From Phragmites australis (lineage: Eukaryota > Streptophyta > Magnoliopsida > Poales > Poaceae), in assembly GCF_958298935.1 (NCBI RefSeq), contig NC_084930.1:29920001-29984000 (forward strand): 64,000 nt of DNA, given 5' to 3'. This document shows, piece after piece, positions 1 through 10,244 of this stretch (positions are counted from its first letter, which is position 1; the number at the start of each line of letters is the position of its first letter). The translations under genes and the position numbers were made by a program. Below the pieces are notes generated by a model. That model was not told the origin of the DNA, searched no databases, and worked only from the letters and a program-made list of their open reading frames with translations.

Positions 1-99
1 AGTATATCTGTCGGTGACACAGGAACTAGGGGTCCCCGAGTCCCGAGATCAGAACAGTAGAGTGCCACGTGGCGACCTCCCGCGGGAGTTATTTCCCTG

Positions 100-760
100 A
101 GGTACGAGAAGATCAAGTTCCGAGACAGGTGCTCAACGAGAAGACCAAGTACCGGGAAGAGAGTGCTCGGGGGCCGCGAACAGTGGCCCCCGAGCACTCA
201 AGTCCCCCAACGACGAGAAGATCAAGTTCCGGGAGAGGGTGCTCGGGGTCATGAATAGTGACCCCCGAGTACCCGAGTTCCCCGACGACCCAAGAAGACC
301 AAGTACCAGGAAGAGACTGCTCGGGGCCGCAAACAGTGGCCCCCGAGCACTCAAGTCCCCTGACGACGAGAAGATCAAGTTCCGGGAGAGGGTGCTCGGG
401 GCCATGAACAGTGGTCCCCGAGTACCCGAGTTCCCCGATGGCCCGAGAATACCAAGTACCGGGAATAGAGTGCTCGGGGATGCAAATAGTGACTCCTAAG
501 CACTCAAGTCCCCCGACGACCCGAGAAGACCAAGTACCAGGAAGAGAGTGCTCGGGACCGCGAACAGTGGCCCCCGAGCACTCAAGTCCCCCGACGATAA
601 GAAGAGCCAGTCAGTTTCGGGAGAGAGTACTCGGGGCTATGAACAATGGCTCCCGAGCACTCGGTTCCCCGAGGACCAAGAAATGGCATATCCGGGAGAG
701 AGTGCTCGAGGCGGCAAATAATGGCCCCCCGAGTACTCGGTTCTCCGAGGGCCTGAGAAG
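100..760 (+). repeat. Array of eight hairpin-forming repeats in LTR copy 1
   Basis: About eight units spaced 70-80 bp apart. Each carries GTGCTCGGGG, a 12-14 nt spacer containing AACAGTGG or a variant, then CCCCGAGCAC or CCCCGAGTAC, so each can form a stem of about 10 bp. Two spacer types alternate, one with AAGACCAAGTACC and one with AAGATCAAGTTCC, giving a higher-order dimer of about 150 bp. Confidence 0.85.
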
Positions 761-1233
761 TCCATCGTCGGTGGCCCCCACAAGGGCCCAGTGGTGAGGT
801 ATCGACTGGTGAGAGGCCTGATGCCGTATTTAAGAGGGCGCGTGGCCTGTCGCTTCCAACTGCTCCCCCACGCTTGCTGACAGTCCCTGCCACAGCTTGG
901 TAGGGAGGCGTGGGGACATTTAATGCACGGGTCCCATCCCGCGTCATCTAGCGCACCTCGGGATAGCATCGCGAAGCCCAAGGCGTCCTGCCTACCGCCC
1001 TGCTGTGTCAGGCTTGCTCTGACCGAGCGGGCAAACCGGGCTGCTCGGAGGCTGCCCGGTGGGCCCTCCCCACGACGCCCGTTGAAAAATGGCATGATGA
1101 CGAACAAAACCAGACGGGGGTGCGCTTTCAACTCTCCCCGTCACCTCGCGCAGCAGTCCATGATGGTTGCTTTCCATTTATGACGCCTTGGAACTCACGC
1201 CATCCTTTCTAGGCACACTACCGCCCCGGCGGG

Positions 1234-1239
1234 TATAAA
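1234..1239 (+). promoter_or_regulatory. TATA box of LTR copy 1
   Basis: TATAAA in a GC-rich context, about 360 bp before the LTR end. The equivalent site in copy 2 is TATTTAAG at 2649-2656. Inferred to be the retrotransposon promoter. Confidence 0.55.
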
Positions 1240-1689
1240 GGTGGGGTGGGCTCCCCGAGAACGAGGACGGACCAGTTCGGACGAGATCAAATCTTCGGCA
1301 ACCGGCGACAAGCACAGAAGCTTAGACCAGCTGAAGAACAAGGAGCACGAAGCTCTAGACTAGACAAATATTCTTGTAACCCAGCAAACACTCAGAAAGA
1401 TATTCTAAGAGCATTTATATCATACACACAGGAGTAGGGTGTTACACTCAGTGCGGTCTGAACCTGTCTAAAAATCCCCTGAGCATTTACTCTTTTCTGC
1501 CTCCGATCATTCCATTCCACCTGCATCTCATTTACGCCCATTTATTTCACCCGCAAAACGGATTTAGAATCACCCCCCCACCCGAATCTCAAAGGGGGTT
1601 GCCGGTGAATCAGGAACCAGGGGTCCCCGAATCCTGAGGCCAGGTCAGCAATTTGCCACGTGGCGCCCTCCCGCGGGGATCATCTCCGC

Positions 1690-2160
1690 GAAGTACGAGA
1701 AGATTAAGTCCCGGGAGGGGGTGCTCGGGGCCATGAACAGTGGTCCCCGAGTACCCGAGTTCCCCGATAATCCGCGAAGACCAAGTGCCGGGAAGAGAGT
1801 GCTCGGGGTCATGAACAGTAACCCCCAAGCATCCAAGTCCCCCGACGACCAGACAAGCCGAGTACCAGGAAAGGTGTGCTCGGGGCTGCTAACAGTGGCC
1901 CCCGGGCACCCGAGTACCCCGAGGACCCAAGGAAGGTAGTTCCGAGAGAGAGTGCTCGGGGCTACGAACAGCGGCCCCCCGAGCACTCGGTTCCCCGAGG
2001 ATCCGAACAGTCAATTCCGAGAGAGAGTGCTCGGGGCCGTGAACAGTGGCCCCCCGAACACTCGGTTCCCCGAGGACCAAGAAAGGGCGTTTCCGGGAGA
2101 GAGTGCTCGGGATGTGAACAGTGATCCCCGAGCACTCGGTTCCCCAACGGCCCAAGAAGT
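1690..2160 (+). repeat. Array of six hairpin-forming repeats in LTR copy 2
   Basis: Same unit as in copy 1: GTGCTCGGGG, a short spacer, then CCCCGAGCAC, near 1716, 1798, 1877, 1950, 2027 and 2104. Several units keep complementary arms despite base changes elsewhere in the unit. Confidence 0.85.
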
Positions 2161-2512
2161 CCTTCGCCGGTGGGCCCCACATAGGTCCAACGGTGAGGTG
2201 TCAGCCAGTGAAAGGCCCGATGCCGCATTTAAGAGCGCGCGTGGCCTGTCACTTCCAATTGCTCCTGCCACACTCGGTGTCAGTCCCTGCCACATCCTGG
2301 CAGGAGGGTGTGGGGACATTTAATGCACGGGTCTCATCCCACGTCATCCGGCACGCCTCGGGATAGCATCTCAAGACCCAAGGCACCCCGCCTGCCGCCC
2401 TGCCGTGTCAGGCGTACAAGACCAGCGGGCACGCCAGGCTGCTCTGTGGCTGCCCGGTGGGCCCTCTTCGCGGCGCCCATTGCAGAGCGCATCATGACGA
2501 CCGAGACCGGGC

Positions 2513-2554
2513 GGGGGGGGGGGGGGGGGGGGGGCGTTTTCAACCCCCCCCCCC
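2513..2554. repeat. G22 run followed nine bases later by a C11 run
   Basis: Twenty-two consecutive G (2513-2534), a nine-base spacer, then eleven C (2544-2554). Copy 1 has only G5 and C4 at the matching place (about 1116-1140), so the tract expanded in copy 2. It can fold as a hairpin or G-quadruplex. The exact run length may also be a sequencing artefact. Confidence 0.85.
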
Positions 2555-3119
2555 GTCACTTCGCTCAGCAGCCCATGATGACTACTTTTCCATTTATGGT
2601 GCCTTGGAACTCGTGCCCTCCCTTTCGGGGCACGCTACCGCCGGTGAGTATTTAAGAGAAGCCGGTGGACACAGAACAAGGACCCAGCTCTCTGACTCTC
2701 TCTCTCGGACGGGAACGAAGATCGAAGATAGAAGAACACCCCAGTACAAGCACAGAAGCTGAGACCACCGAAGAACAAGGAGCCTGAAGCTTTAGGATAG
2801 ACAAACATTCTTCTAACCAGCAACATCCCTGAGGGACATTCTCAGGGTATTTATAGCATCCACACAGGAGTAAGGTATTACGCTCAGTGCGGCCTGAACC
2901 TGTCTAAAAACCTCTCTAGTGCATTTACTGCATTTTGCATCCGATCATTCCATCCCACTTGTCATCGCATTTACACCCATTTATTTCTCCCGCAAACAGA
3001 TTCAGAATCATCCCCCCGGCCAAATCTCAAAGGAGGTCCCTCCGAATCCCCGCTTGAGGAGTTCACCCTCCGACAGCATCCTAATCTGTATTCACCCACT
3101 AATGTTTAACCGCTAACAA

Positions 3120-5300
3120 GGATTCCATCCACAGTAGAGGCCTCTTCTTGTGCCACCAAACAGTCAGCTGGTGCATATAGAATAAGGAGGACATCTAATT
3201 AATTGGTCAGACCATACCCATATAAGTCTCGTGGTTGTACAATTTTGCTAGGTTACATCCTCCACAAACCAGTCCTTAGGATCCTAAGCAGGTAGTACCA
3301 CCAACCCACAATACATACTCGTACCTATGCATACCCTCACCATCAACATACCACTTCTTGCTTAGAATCTCTATGTTCCATGTTGCTAAAAAGATTATCA
3401 GACCAGTTCATACTGCATAGACTATTAAACAGATTAACATTTAAACCACCCAACTTGACATCACAACTAAGCAATTCTAACCACGACATCCAAACTACAA
3501 CACAGACAACAAGAATAATCATGGAAGAATACAATAAACCCTAGTCATGGGATTCAACTAACAAGCATGCAATATGAATAAAAGACACATTTTCCTACAA
3601 CAGGATCAATGTGATCAAGGACACTTGCCTTCTCTGAAGTACTGCTCAAAGTCACCGAAGTCATGATCTTGAATATTCTCGAGTGTCACTGGGACAAGAT
3701 CATCTACACGCGAAGAGAACAACACAGTAAGAAAACACAACAACAAAAATTGCTAAGCCTGGCTTTGTTACGATTTTAGGAGGATTTAGACGCAAAAATC
3801 ACCCAAATCGGAGCTAAGACGCGAAAGGTACAGCTAAATGAATTTTTAAACAACTAAAAATGATGAAAACTATTTTTATGGAATTAAACCAAATTTTTAA
3901 AAAGCCTACAACATTTATTTAATTTTTCTAGAATTATCTTCAACATAAAACTAAATAAAACAATTTTATAGAATTTATTTACATTTTTATAGAATTAAAA
4001 CTAATTTTATAAGGAATAAAACATATTAAAAGCATTTATTTTACTAAATAAAACACATTTAAAATATTATTAGATTTATTCTAGATTTTCTAAACTATTT
4101 TCCAAAATAAAAAATTTATTCTAAACATTAAAACTATTTTTAGGATTAAAATAGAATTAAAAACCTATTAAAAATATGTACTAATTTCTGGAATTTTTCT
4201 ATTAAAATAAAACCTAATTTTGAATTATTCTATTTTGTGAATCATTTTTCTTAAGGAAAATCTTAATTATTGCGTCATGATGACATCAACATGCTGACTG
4301 GGCTTTGGAAGGCATTGCACGCTGACGTGGCTTCATAAGCTCACTGGGATTATGAGGCCACGTGGTGACATCCTATTGGTTTGCGAAATGGTACATTTAC
4401 TTCTAATCTATGCCGCACGAACGAGATCGAATGATGGAGGAGGGGGCTACCTCGGCTCACACAATCGAGTGATGTTGACGACGAGCAGACACGGCGGCGC
4501 GGCTCGATAGTTGCTGGATTTGAGCTCCGGTGGCCAATCTCCAAAGGCGAGCGATGAAACGCGAAGAGGAGACGATGACAAACCTGTTTGAGAGGCAAGT
4601 TCGCGTTGGGGTGGCTCGGGATGGCTCGATGATGACAAGCTTCACGGGCAAAGGTTTGGCAGTCTCTGGAACTCGAATGCGGCGGCAAAACTTGACGCAG
4701 GTTGGTTGAGGGCATTGAGATTCGAATGGAAAATAATGTCGTGAACTCGAACGGTATTGGGGCGGTGTGGAGCAGCATGGCGATAGTGAGGCTCAAGCGA
4801 CAGCGGAGGATAGCCAGAGGCGACAGGAATGGCGTGACACAGCTCGGACATCGACGGTGAGCAATGGAAAAGTAACGGGGAATGGTGATGAACTCGTTTG
4901 AAGCCCACAAACAAGTCAGGGTGGCTCGAGGAGGCTTGGCGACAGCGAGGCTCAATGACGAAGGTTTTGTTGTGACTCTGGAGCTCTCGGGCAAAGGGAA
5001 CTCAACTAGAAATGAGGGCTTGAGCGTGGTGGAGATTGAGGAAGCTTGGTCAGGGGTTGGGGCGGAGTTTTATAGCCGGGGAGGGGGACGATTGTGGAGA
5101 CGGGGAAAAAGCACGAACGCCAAGATGTGGCGGTGGTTTCAGCATGCGATTGGGTGAGGGTAGGAGGCGGGGATCATGGAAGCGATTGGCACAGAGAGAA
5201 CATACGTCACATTATTTTTTGAAAACTAAATCGGCAAGAGAGTTGTCTGTTATATTAATAACAAGAAAGCCCGGCATACTCATGTGCTCTGTTAATTAAG
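3120..5300 (-). mobile_element. Gypsy LTR, Del/Tekay-like, solo or truncated
   Basis: An AT-rich 3' part (3.1-4.3 kb) and a GC-rich central part with minus-strand TATAAAA at 5068-5074. The segment around 3601-3640, which reads into ACTTGCCTTC, matches in layout the similar segment at 55,640-55,680 of the gypsy LTR near the end of the window. No protein-coding retrotransposon domain adjoins it. Both ends are approximate. Long open frames here, such as 4350-4994 on the minus strand, are LTR sequence without a recognisable domain. Confidence 0.55.
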
Positions 5301-5959
5301 TGAAAACTGAGCGGCTGGTCCGCAAAAGGGCACACACAGAAGTAAGCACCTTGAATGTCTCTAGATGGTGAAGTTAAATGCGAGTAGTCAGGTACTTTGG
5401 TTTGCTTCTGGTGCTAAGGGGATGGCAGCATGTACTACGCCGCTTTAAAGTGAAGACAAAGGCAGCTATCACATGCCCTGCTTGAGGATCATGCGGCCCT
5501 AGCTACCACTGTCAGTTATATGAAGTGTTGTGCATTCACTAGGGACATGTGAGCCATCGACAGGGTCAAAAAGCCTATCATCTTACTGCAGCAAGGAGTA
5601 GTACGTAGCATGTCAACTATACATATATGTTAGAATTTTGGTTATCTCCTATAGTACATATGGCATACACTTGTTGTTCAACTAACCATGCATGCAGCTA
5701 CAAGCACCTCAACAAAAAGAATGTGCCTCGAGCATCTTTCATATCATGTGTGGCTTCGGGTATGCACGACCTGGCTTCTGACCCCGCCGCATGCGGTCTC
5801 ATTGCATCAACCTCACCCATGGTGTTACAACAATAACCTAGTGTGCCTCTACATGCCAGATGTAGAAACTCTCCGACGGCGCCTCGCCACTGGCCTCGCT
5901 GAACTCCCCAAGGGCCTTGCAACAAGAGCTTCATGAGCCCCTACATTAGCCTTGGTGCG
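5301..5959. other. Intergenic, no gene seen
   Basis: Unique-looking sequence between the gypsy LTR and the minisatellite. Short ORFs here have no recognisable domain. Confidence 0.5.
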
Positions 5960-6925
5960 CAGGGGCTCCCTCAGCCTCGCCGTCGACTTTGCCTCAGGCC
6001 TTGCACGACGCTCCAAACGGCCCCACCTCTGTCAAGCCTCGTGGAGGCTACCTATTGAGGGGATCGCGCATTGCCTCCCTCGGCCTCACCATCGACTTTA
6101 CCTTCGTCCTTACTGCGGTGCTAAGGATGGCCCCATCTCCATCAATCCTCACCATGGCTACCTACGGAGGGGGTCGTGCATTGCCTCCCTCAGACTCGCT
6201 GTCGAATTCACCACCCGTCTTGCTGTGGCACTCCGAATGGCCCCACCTTGTCAAGCCTCACTGCGGCTACCTATCGAGGGGGTTGCGCACTGCCTCCCTC
6301 GGCCTCGCCATTGAATTTGCCTCTACCTTGCCGTAGCACTTTAGATGGCCCCGCCTACGTTGAGCCTCACCATGGCTACCTACTAAGAGGGTCGTGCACT
6401 ACCTTCCTTGGCCTCACCCTCGACTTCGCCTCCGGCCATGCCGTGGCACTCCAGATGGTCAGGCCTTCGTCGAGCCTCGCTACGGCTACCTACCGAGGGG
6501 ATCACACATTGCCTCCCTTGCACTCGCCATTGACTTCGCCTCCGGCCTTGTGTTCCGGACGGCCCCACCTCCATTAAGTCTCACTGTGGCTAGTTACCAA
6601 GGCGGTCGAGCACTGCCTCTGTCGGCCTCATTGTTGACTTCGCCTCCGGTCTTGCCACGACGCTTCGGATGGCCCCCGCCTCTGTCGAGCCTCGCCGTGA
6701 CTACTTACTGAGGGGCTCGCGCATTGTCTCTGGTCTTGCCGTGGTGCTTTGGACTGCCCCACCTCAGTCGAGCCTCACCGCGTCTACCGAGGGGGTCACC
6801 TACTGCCTCCCTCGACCTTGCCATTGACGTCACCTCTGGCCCTCGCTGCGGTGCTCTAGACGGCCCCGCCTCCACCGAGCCTCACCACGGCTACCTGCTG
6901 AAGGGGTCGTGACCTCGTCGATGTC
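5960..6925 (+). repeat. Minisatellite, about nine units of 108 bp
   Basis: Each unit follows the order CCCCACCTC, GTCGAGCCTCACC, GGCTACCTAC, GAGGGGGTCG, GCATTGCCTCCCTCGG, then a segment ending CACTCCGGATGG-like before the next CCCC. Units diverge visibly from one another and some are shortened. Because 108 is divisible by three, overlapping ORFs of 105-133 codons run through in several frames. They look like by-products of the repeat rather than genes. Confidence 0.85.
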
Positions 6926-7137
6926 ACCTCTGTCATTGGTTTCGAGATCCTCCATCGGGACCCTTAGTGTGCGACCTTGGTGGGCTTTGCGTCCTTAGCT
7001 CCTTGCCCCAGACGTCCACGCTACAACTACACAGAACAATCTTGGATAGTCTGACTTCAAAAAAAAAAAAGGCTAGAGCTAGTTCTGTGTACATCCGCTC
7101 GCCCCTTAGGACCTTGGAACTGATGTATGATGGGTGC

Positions 7138-7487
7138 TGTTGGGGAAAATGCCGTAACACTGAGATATTTACACATCGTACGGTGTCATGACTATTGCAA
7201 TTATAGTGCTCCAGTTACCACATGGTATGTAGAGGGATAAAAGACCCAAAATACCCTTATACGCATATAATTGTAAGATAATATATTAGGTGCAGATTGA
7301 TACTTTCTCATTCCTTTTCGCTCTATAAAATAAACCCTCAAGGGTAGGCGGAGGGACTCGAATTTTTCTTCCATTACACAAGTGCTTTCTCTTTCTCACC
7401 TTCCAACTCACTGTTTTTCTTCAAGTTTGAGTCACTCTTATGAGGACTTTCGCGGAATTCTGCTAGGGCACGTTTTCGTGCCCAACA
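7138..7487 (+). mobile_element. Short solo LTR-like element (350 bp)
   Basis: Starts TGTTGGGG and ends CGTGCCCAACA, giving the inverted TGTTGGG/CCCAACA ends expected of an LTR. A TATAAAATAAACCC box lies at 7324-7337 on the plus strand. No five-base target duplication is visible. The boundary is about 90 bp upstream of the first receptor-kinase homology and in the same orientation. Confidence 0.55.
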
Positions 7488-8168
7488 CTCCTCGTGCTGG
7501 TTGCCCTTGCTTGCGATTACCACTAGCTGTTTGCCAAAGCGGTGTCATGTCAAGAAGATTTTTTGCTGAGGGCACATGCGGGAGCGCTTCTGTGCTGGCG
7601 ATCCACTTTGAGCAAGGCGAGCGCCCTGAGCGCTTGGAGCTGCACACACCTACCTCTACAGCTGGACCACATCACCTGCGATAAAGTCATCATCGTCAGT
7701 CGGCCATCAACGACGAACTTAGCGTCGGTGGCGGTGAACTTAACATCGTCAAACAAACGAGACAGCCATCACCGGGATCTCCCTCCCAACTGCCGACATC
7801 GTGAGACGGTTTGAGGCTTTGAGCCTCCAGTCTCTCCCCTACCTCAACAAAATTGACCTCAGCAACAACCGTGGTCTCTCCGGTACAATCCCTCCTACCA
7901 TCGCCTCTCTTTCCATGCTTTCCAATCTAACCTTGTCCAGCGATCAGCTCACTAGAAGCATACCTCTCGCGTTCGGCGAGGCCCTGCAACAGTTGTACCT
8001 CGACGACAACAACCTCACCGGTAAGATCCTGCGCTCCTTGGCAAACCTCACCAAGCAGGGTGGATGTGTTCTCCGTATGGAGCTTCGATGGTAAGGTGGC
8101 ATTCGAGGATATTGTGAATGCAGCAGATGATTTTGATGAGAAACATTGCATTGCAGAGGCACATGTAG

Positions 8169-8448
8169 AGTCTGTTTGGATATGCTGTGGTTTCGGAGCT
8201 TTTAACTAGCTGAGGAAGTGACAGCGATAGTTGAATATTAGTTATTGGTTTTTATAATAAACTTTTAGCTTCTCAGTATACCTAAAAGTTAGAGAAAATA
8301 AGTAGAATCTGCTTTTCAGTTTTTAGTTTTTTTAATCACAATCGCTTCCTTGATTAGTCAAAAACTAAAAAAATCGAGGCCAGAAACCAGCCGTTTAGAT
8401 AGCTTCCAACTTTTTCAGAAAAAGCTAAAAAAAGCATCTAAACAGAGA
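8169..8448. mobile_element. MITE inserted in the receptor-kinase pseudogene
   Basis: A 280-bp AT-rich insert with imperfect inverted ends: CTGTTTGGATATGCT on the left and AGCATCTAAACAG on the right. It is flanked by TAG on both sides (8166-8168 and 8449-8451). Kinase homology stops at its left edge and resumes at its right edge. The family is not certain; a three-base duplication would suit a PIF/Harbinger-type MITE. Confidence 0.65.
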
Positions 8449-8575
8449 TAGTCGTATATACAAGGCACAACGCTAAGATGGATATGTGGTTGCGGTGAAG
8501 AGGCTCCACCATAATCATTCCGTCGGCGAAGACACACACGACGAAGAAAGTTTCGCCATGAGATTAAAGTTCTAA

Positions 8576-8825
8576 GACCAACTCCAACGGTTTTCCGTCA
8601 AGGCCCATAATATCTTCACGAAAGGGATTTTCGTTCCCTTCAGCGCTCCAACGGTTTCACTTCATGGTTCTCGTTACGAAAAGATTTTCAAGATCATTCC
8701 CTTTAGAACGAAATTCTCTCTCCTTTCTCTTCACGAATTCCTTTGAAGGAAAACTGTTGGAGATGAGAAAAAATAAAGGGAATGAGAACGGAAAGGATAA
8801 TTAAGAAGAAAACGAAATGAAGAGA
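8576..8825. mobile_element. Second MITE-like insert in the receptor-kinase pseudogene
   Basis: Inverted arms CTCCAACGGTTTTCC (8582-8596) and GGAAAACTGTTGGAG (8748-8762) enclose an AT-rich core. The segment separates the VAVK part of the kinase from the LYGFCSHP part. The right boundary is uncertain because homology resumes only near 8845. No clear target duplication was found. Confidence 0.55.
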
Positions 8826-9588
8826 ATATGATTGAAGATCATCTAAGAAAGGTCCGCCAACGCAGCATCGTTGAGCTTTATGGATTCTGTTCACACCCGA
8901 GACACAAGTTCCTTGTTTGTCGGTTTATAGAGAGGGGGAATTTGGCATCAATCTTAAGCGATGAAGAAGTAGCAACCCAATTGCACTGGCAAACAAGGAT
9001 CACTCTCCTAAGAGATGTGGCTCAAGTCATTTCTTACCTTCACCATGTGACTGTCACCCGCCCATAATCCATCGAGACATCACGAGCAGGAACATCTTGC
9101 TGGATGTTGATTACAAGGCCTTCGTCTCGGACTTTGGGATTGCAAAATTTATGAAACCAGACTCGTCGAATTGGAGCGCACTAGCAGGAACATCTTAGTT
9201 TGTTATTTAGCAGCACCAGGTTGTTCCTCGCATAAATGTTTTAGAAACAATATGATTGTTCCTCTGATACCCGTTGGATGCAGAGTTTTCCTACACATTG
9301 GTGGTGACGGAGAAATGCGACGTCTACAGCTTCGGTGTCGTGGCACTAGAGGTGCTGATGGGCAGGCATCCACGCCATCCAGGAGATCTTCAACAGTCCA
9401 ATGCTCCACTGATCAAAGAGGGACGAAATCTAGAGGCAATTCTGGACCAACGCCTCGAGGCACCCGGAACCGATGTCGAGTCGAAAGACGTGATCTTCCG
9501 GTCACTCTCGATGGCACCTCAGTGCCTACAGGTTAATCCACAGGACAGACCAACCATGCAGCAGGTTTACCGGGCACTTACCATCTGA

Positions 9589-10244
9589 CCCTCCAGAATA
9601 ATCGGGCCGTGGTACTTCGTGTTGTAATATAATATATGTAAAGTCGATTATAGATAAACTAGGATTTAAATTAGGTAGACAGAGATAAAGCTACAAACAA
9701 ACTTGTATTACTAGGTTTATAAACATTGTGTATCATCATTGTATCTACAATACAACAGACATATCAATATTAGGGAGGAGCGCTCAAGTCAGCCCAAGAA
9801 TATAGGCCGATGGTTAAACCTGTTAAAAAACATTGTATTTTGATATCATCGATCTTACGTTTGGCTTTACGATTTTGATGATACTTTCGCGTACTCTAAC
9901 ACTTTGCAATTAGTGTTAGCATGTCATGTTGTTCTTGTGATGAACTCCTGCAGTCATGCTCTATTGAAAAAAAGGAACAGTAACCATGGTTTCTTACCAA
10001 AACCAAAATTTCCTGGCGAATTCTTCCAGTTGGTGGGCCGGGACTCGAAAACCAGTCCAAATTCCAAAAGGCCGGTGAACTTGATGGGTCTGCTACATGT
10101 AGGCATCCAGCCCATCCTGGCTCGACCCATTCCCTAATCGGCTATTCCCCCTGATCTCCACTACCCAAATCAGATTGGCGGACCGCATTTGGTCGAACCA
10201 CCCGTCGGAGCGAGGGGAGAGTACCACGCGGCGCGGCGGCTGCC
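9589..10244. other. Intergenic and promoter of the PABN gene
   Basis: AT-rich sequence from 9600 to about 9900, then rising GC content towards the start codon at 10245. No clear TATA box was found close to the start, which is common for housekeeping genes. Confidence 0.45.

Larger units (their letters stand above)
9..1599 (+). mobile_element. LTR of a retrotransposon, tandem copy 1 (slightly truncated at its 3' end)
   Basis: Starts TGTCGGTGACACAGG and aligns along its whole length with the next copy. It contains an array of hairpin repeats, a GC-rich middle, a TATAAA promoter box at 1234-1239 and a downstream transcribed-type segment. It stops about 46 bp short of the CCGACA end seen in copy 2, where copy 2 begins directly. 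No internal gag or pol lies between the copies, so this is an LTR-LTR tandem rather than a full element. The superfamily cannot be assigned from the LTR alone. Confidence 0.8.
1600..3075 (+). mobile_element. LTR of the same retrotransposon, tandem copy 2
   Basis: Begins TGCCGGTGAATCAGG and ends at CCGACA, which is the inverse of the TGTCGG start, as expected of an LTR. It is colinear with copy 1 but has six hairpin units instead of eight and an expanded G/C tract. A TATTTAAG box at 2649-2656 sits where copy 1 has TATAAA. The flanks ATATC (4-8) and GCATC (3076-3080) agree at three of five bases and could be a decayed target duplication. Confidence 0.8.
7570..9588 (+). pseudogene. LRR receptor-like kinase pseudogene (MIK2-like type)
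   Basis: Remains of a plasma-membrane leucine-rich-repeat receptor kinase, in order. An LRR N-terminal cap (about 7577-7680: ALLCWRSTLSKASALSAWS, ITCD). LRRs at 7830-8070 (LNKIDLSNNRGLSGTIP, LYLDDNNLTGKI). A juxtamembrane stretch (FEDIVNAADDFDEKHCI, about 8100-8155). The kinase VAVK lysine near 8486-8500, then LYGFCSHPRHKFLV (8875-8920), [12 protein letters not shown] (9070-9105), DFGIAKF (9130-9150), [15 protein letters not shown] (9319-9363) and a terminal RPTMQQV block before a stop at 9586-9588. Transmembrane and most LRR units are missing. It is broken by in-frame stops, frameshifts (for example just after 9060), two MITE insertions and an unrelated 75-bp stretch at about 9197-9268. The HRD and DFG motifs remain readable, so decay or deletion looks fairly recent. 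Confidence 0.85.

Noticed and set aside
69..947. Several ORFs across the first kilobase
   Set aside because: They are readings through the hairpin repeat array; the periodic composition explains the open frames.
1..3075. CRISPR-like appearance of the repeats near the start
   Set aside because: Repeats are imperfect, spacers are not unique, and the block lies in plant LTRs; there are no cas genes.
4350..4994. 214-codon minus-strand ORF
   Set aside because: Falls in the gypsy LTR leader region; basic, serine-rich, no recognisable domain.
5952..6711. ORFs of 105-133 codons in the 108-bp repeat
   Set aside because: Frames stay open because the period is a multiple of three; no start context or domain.
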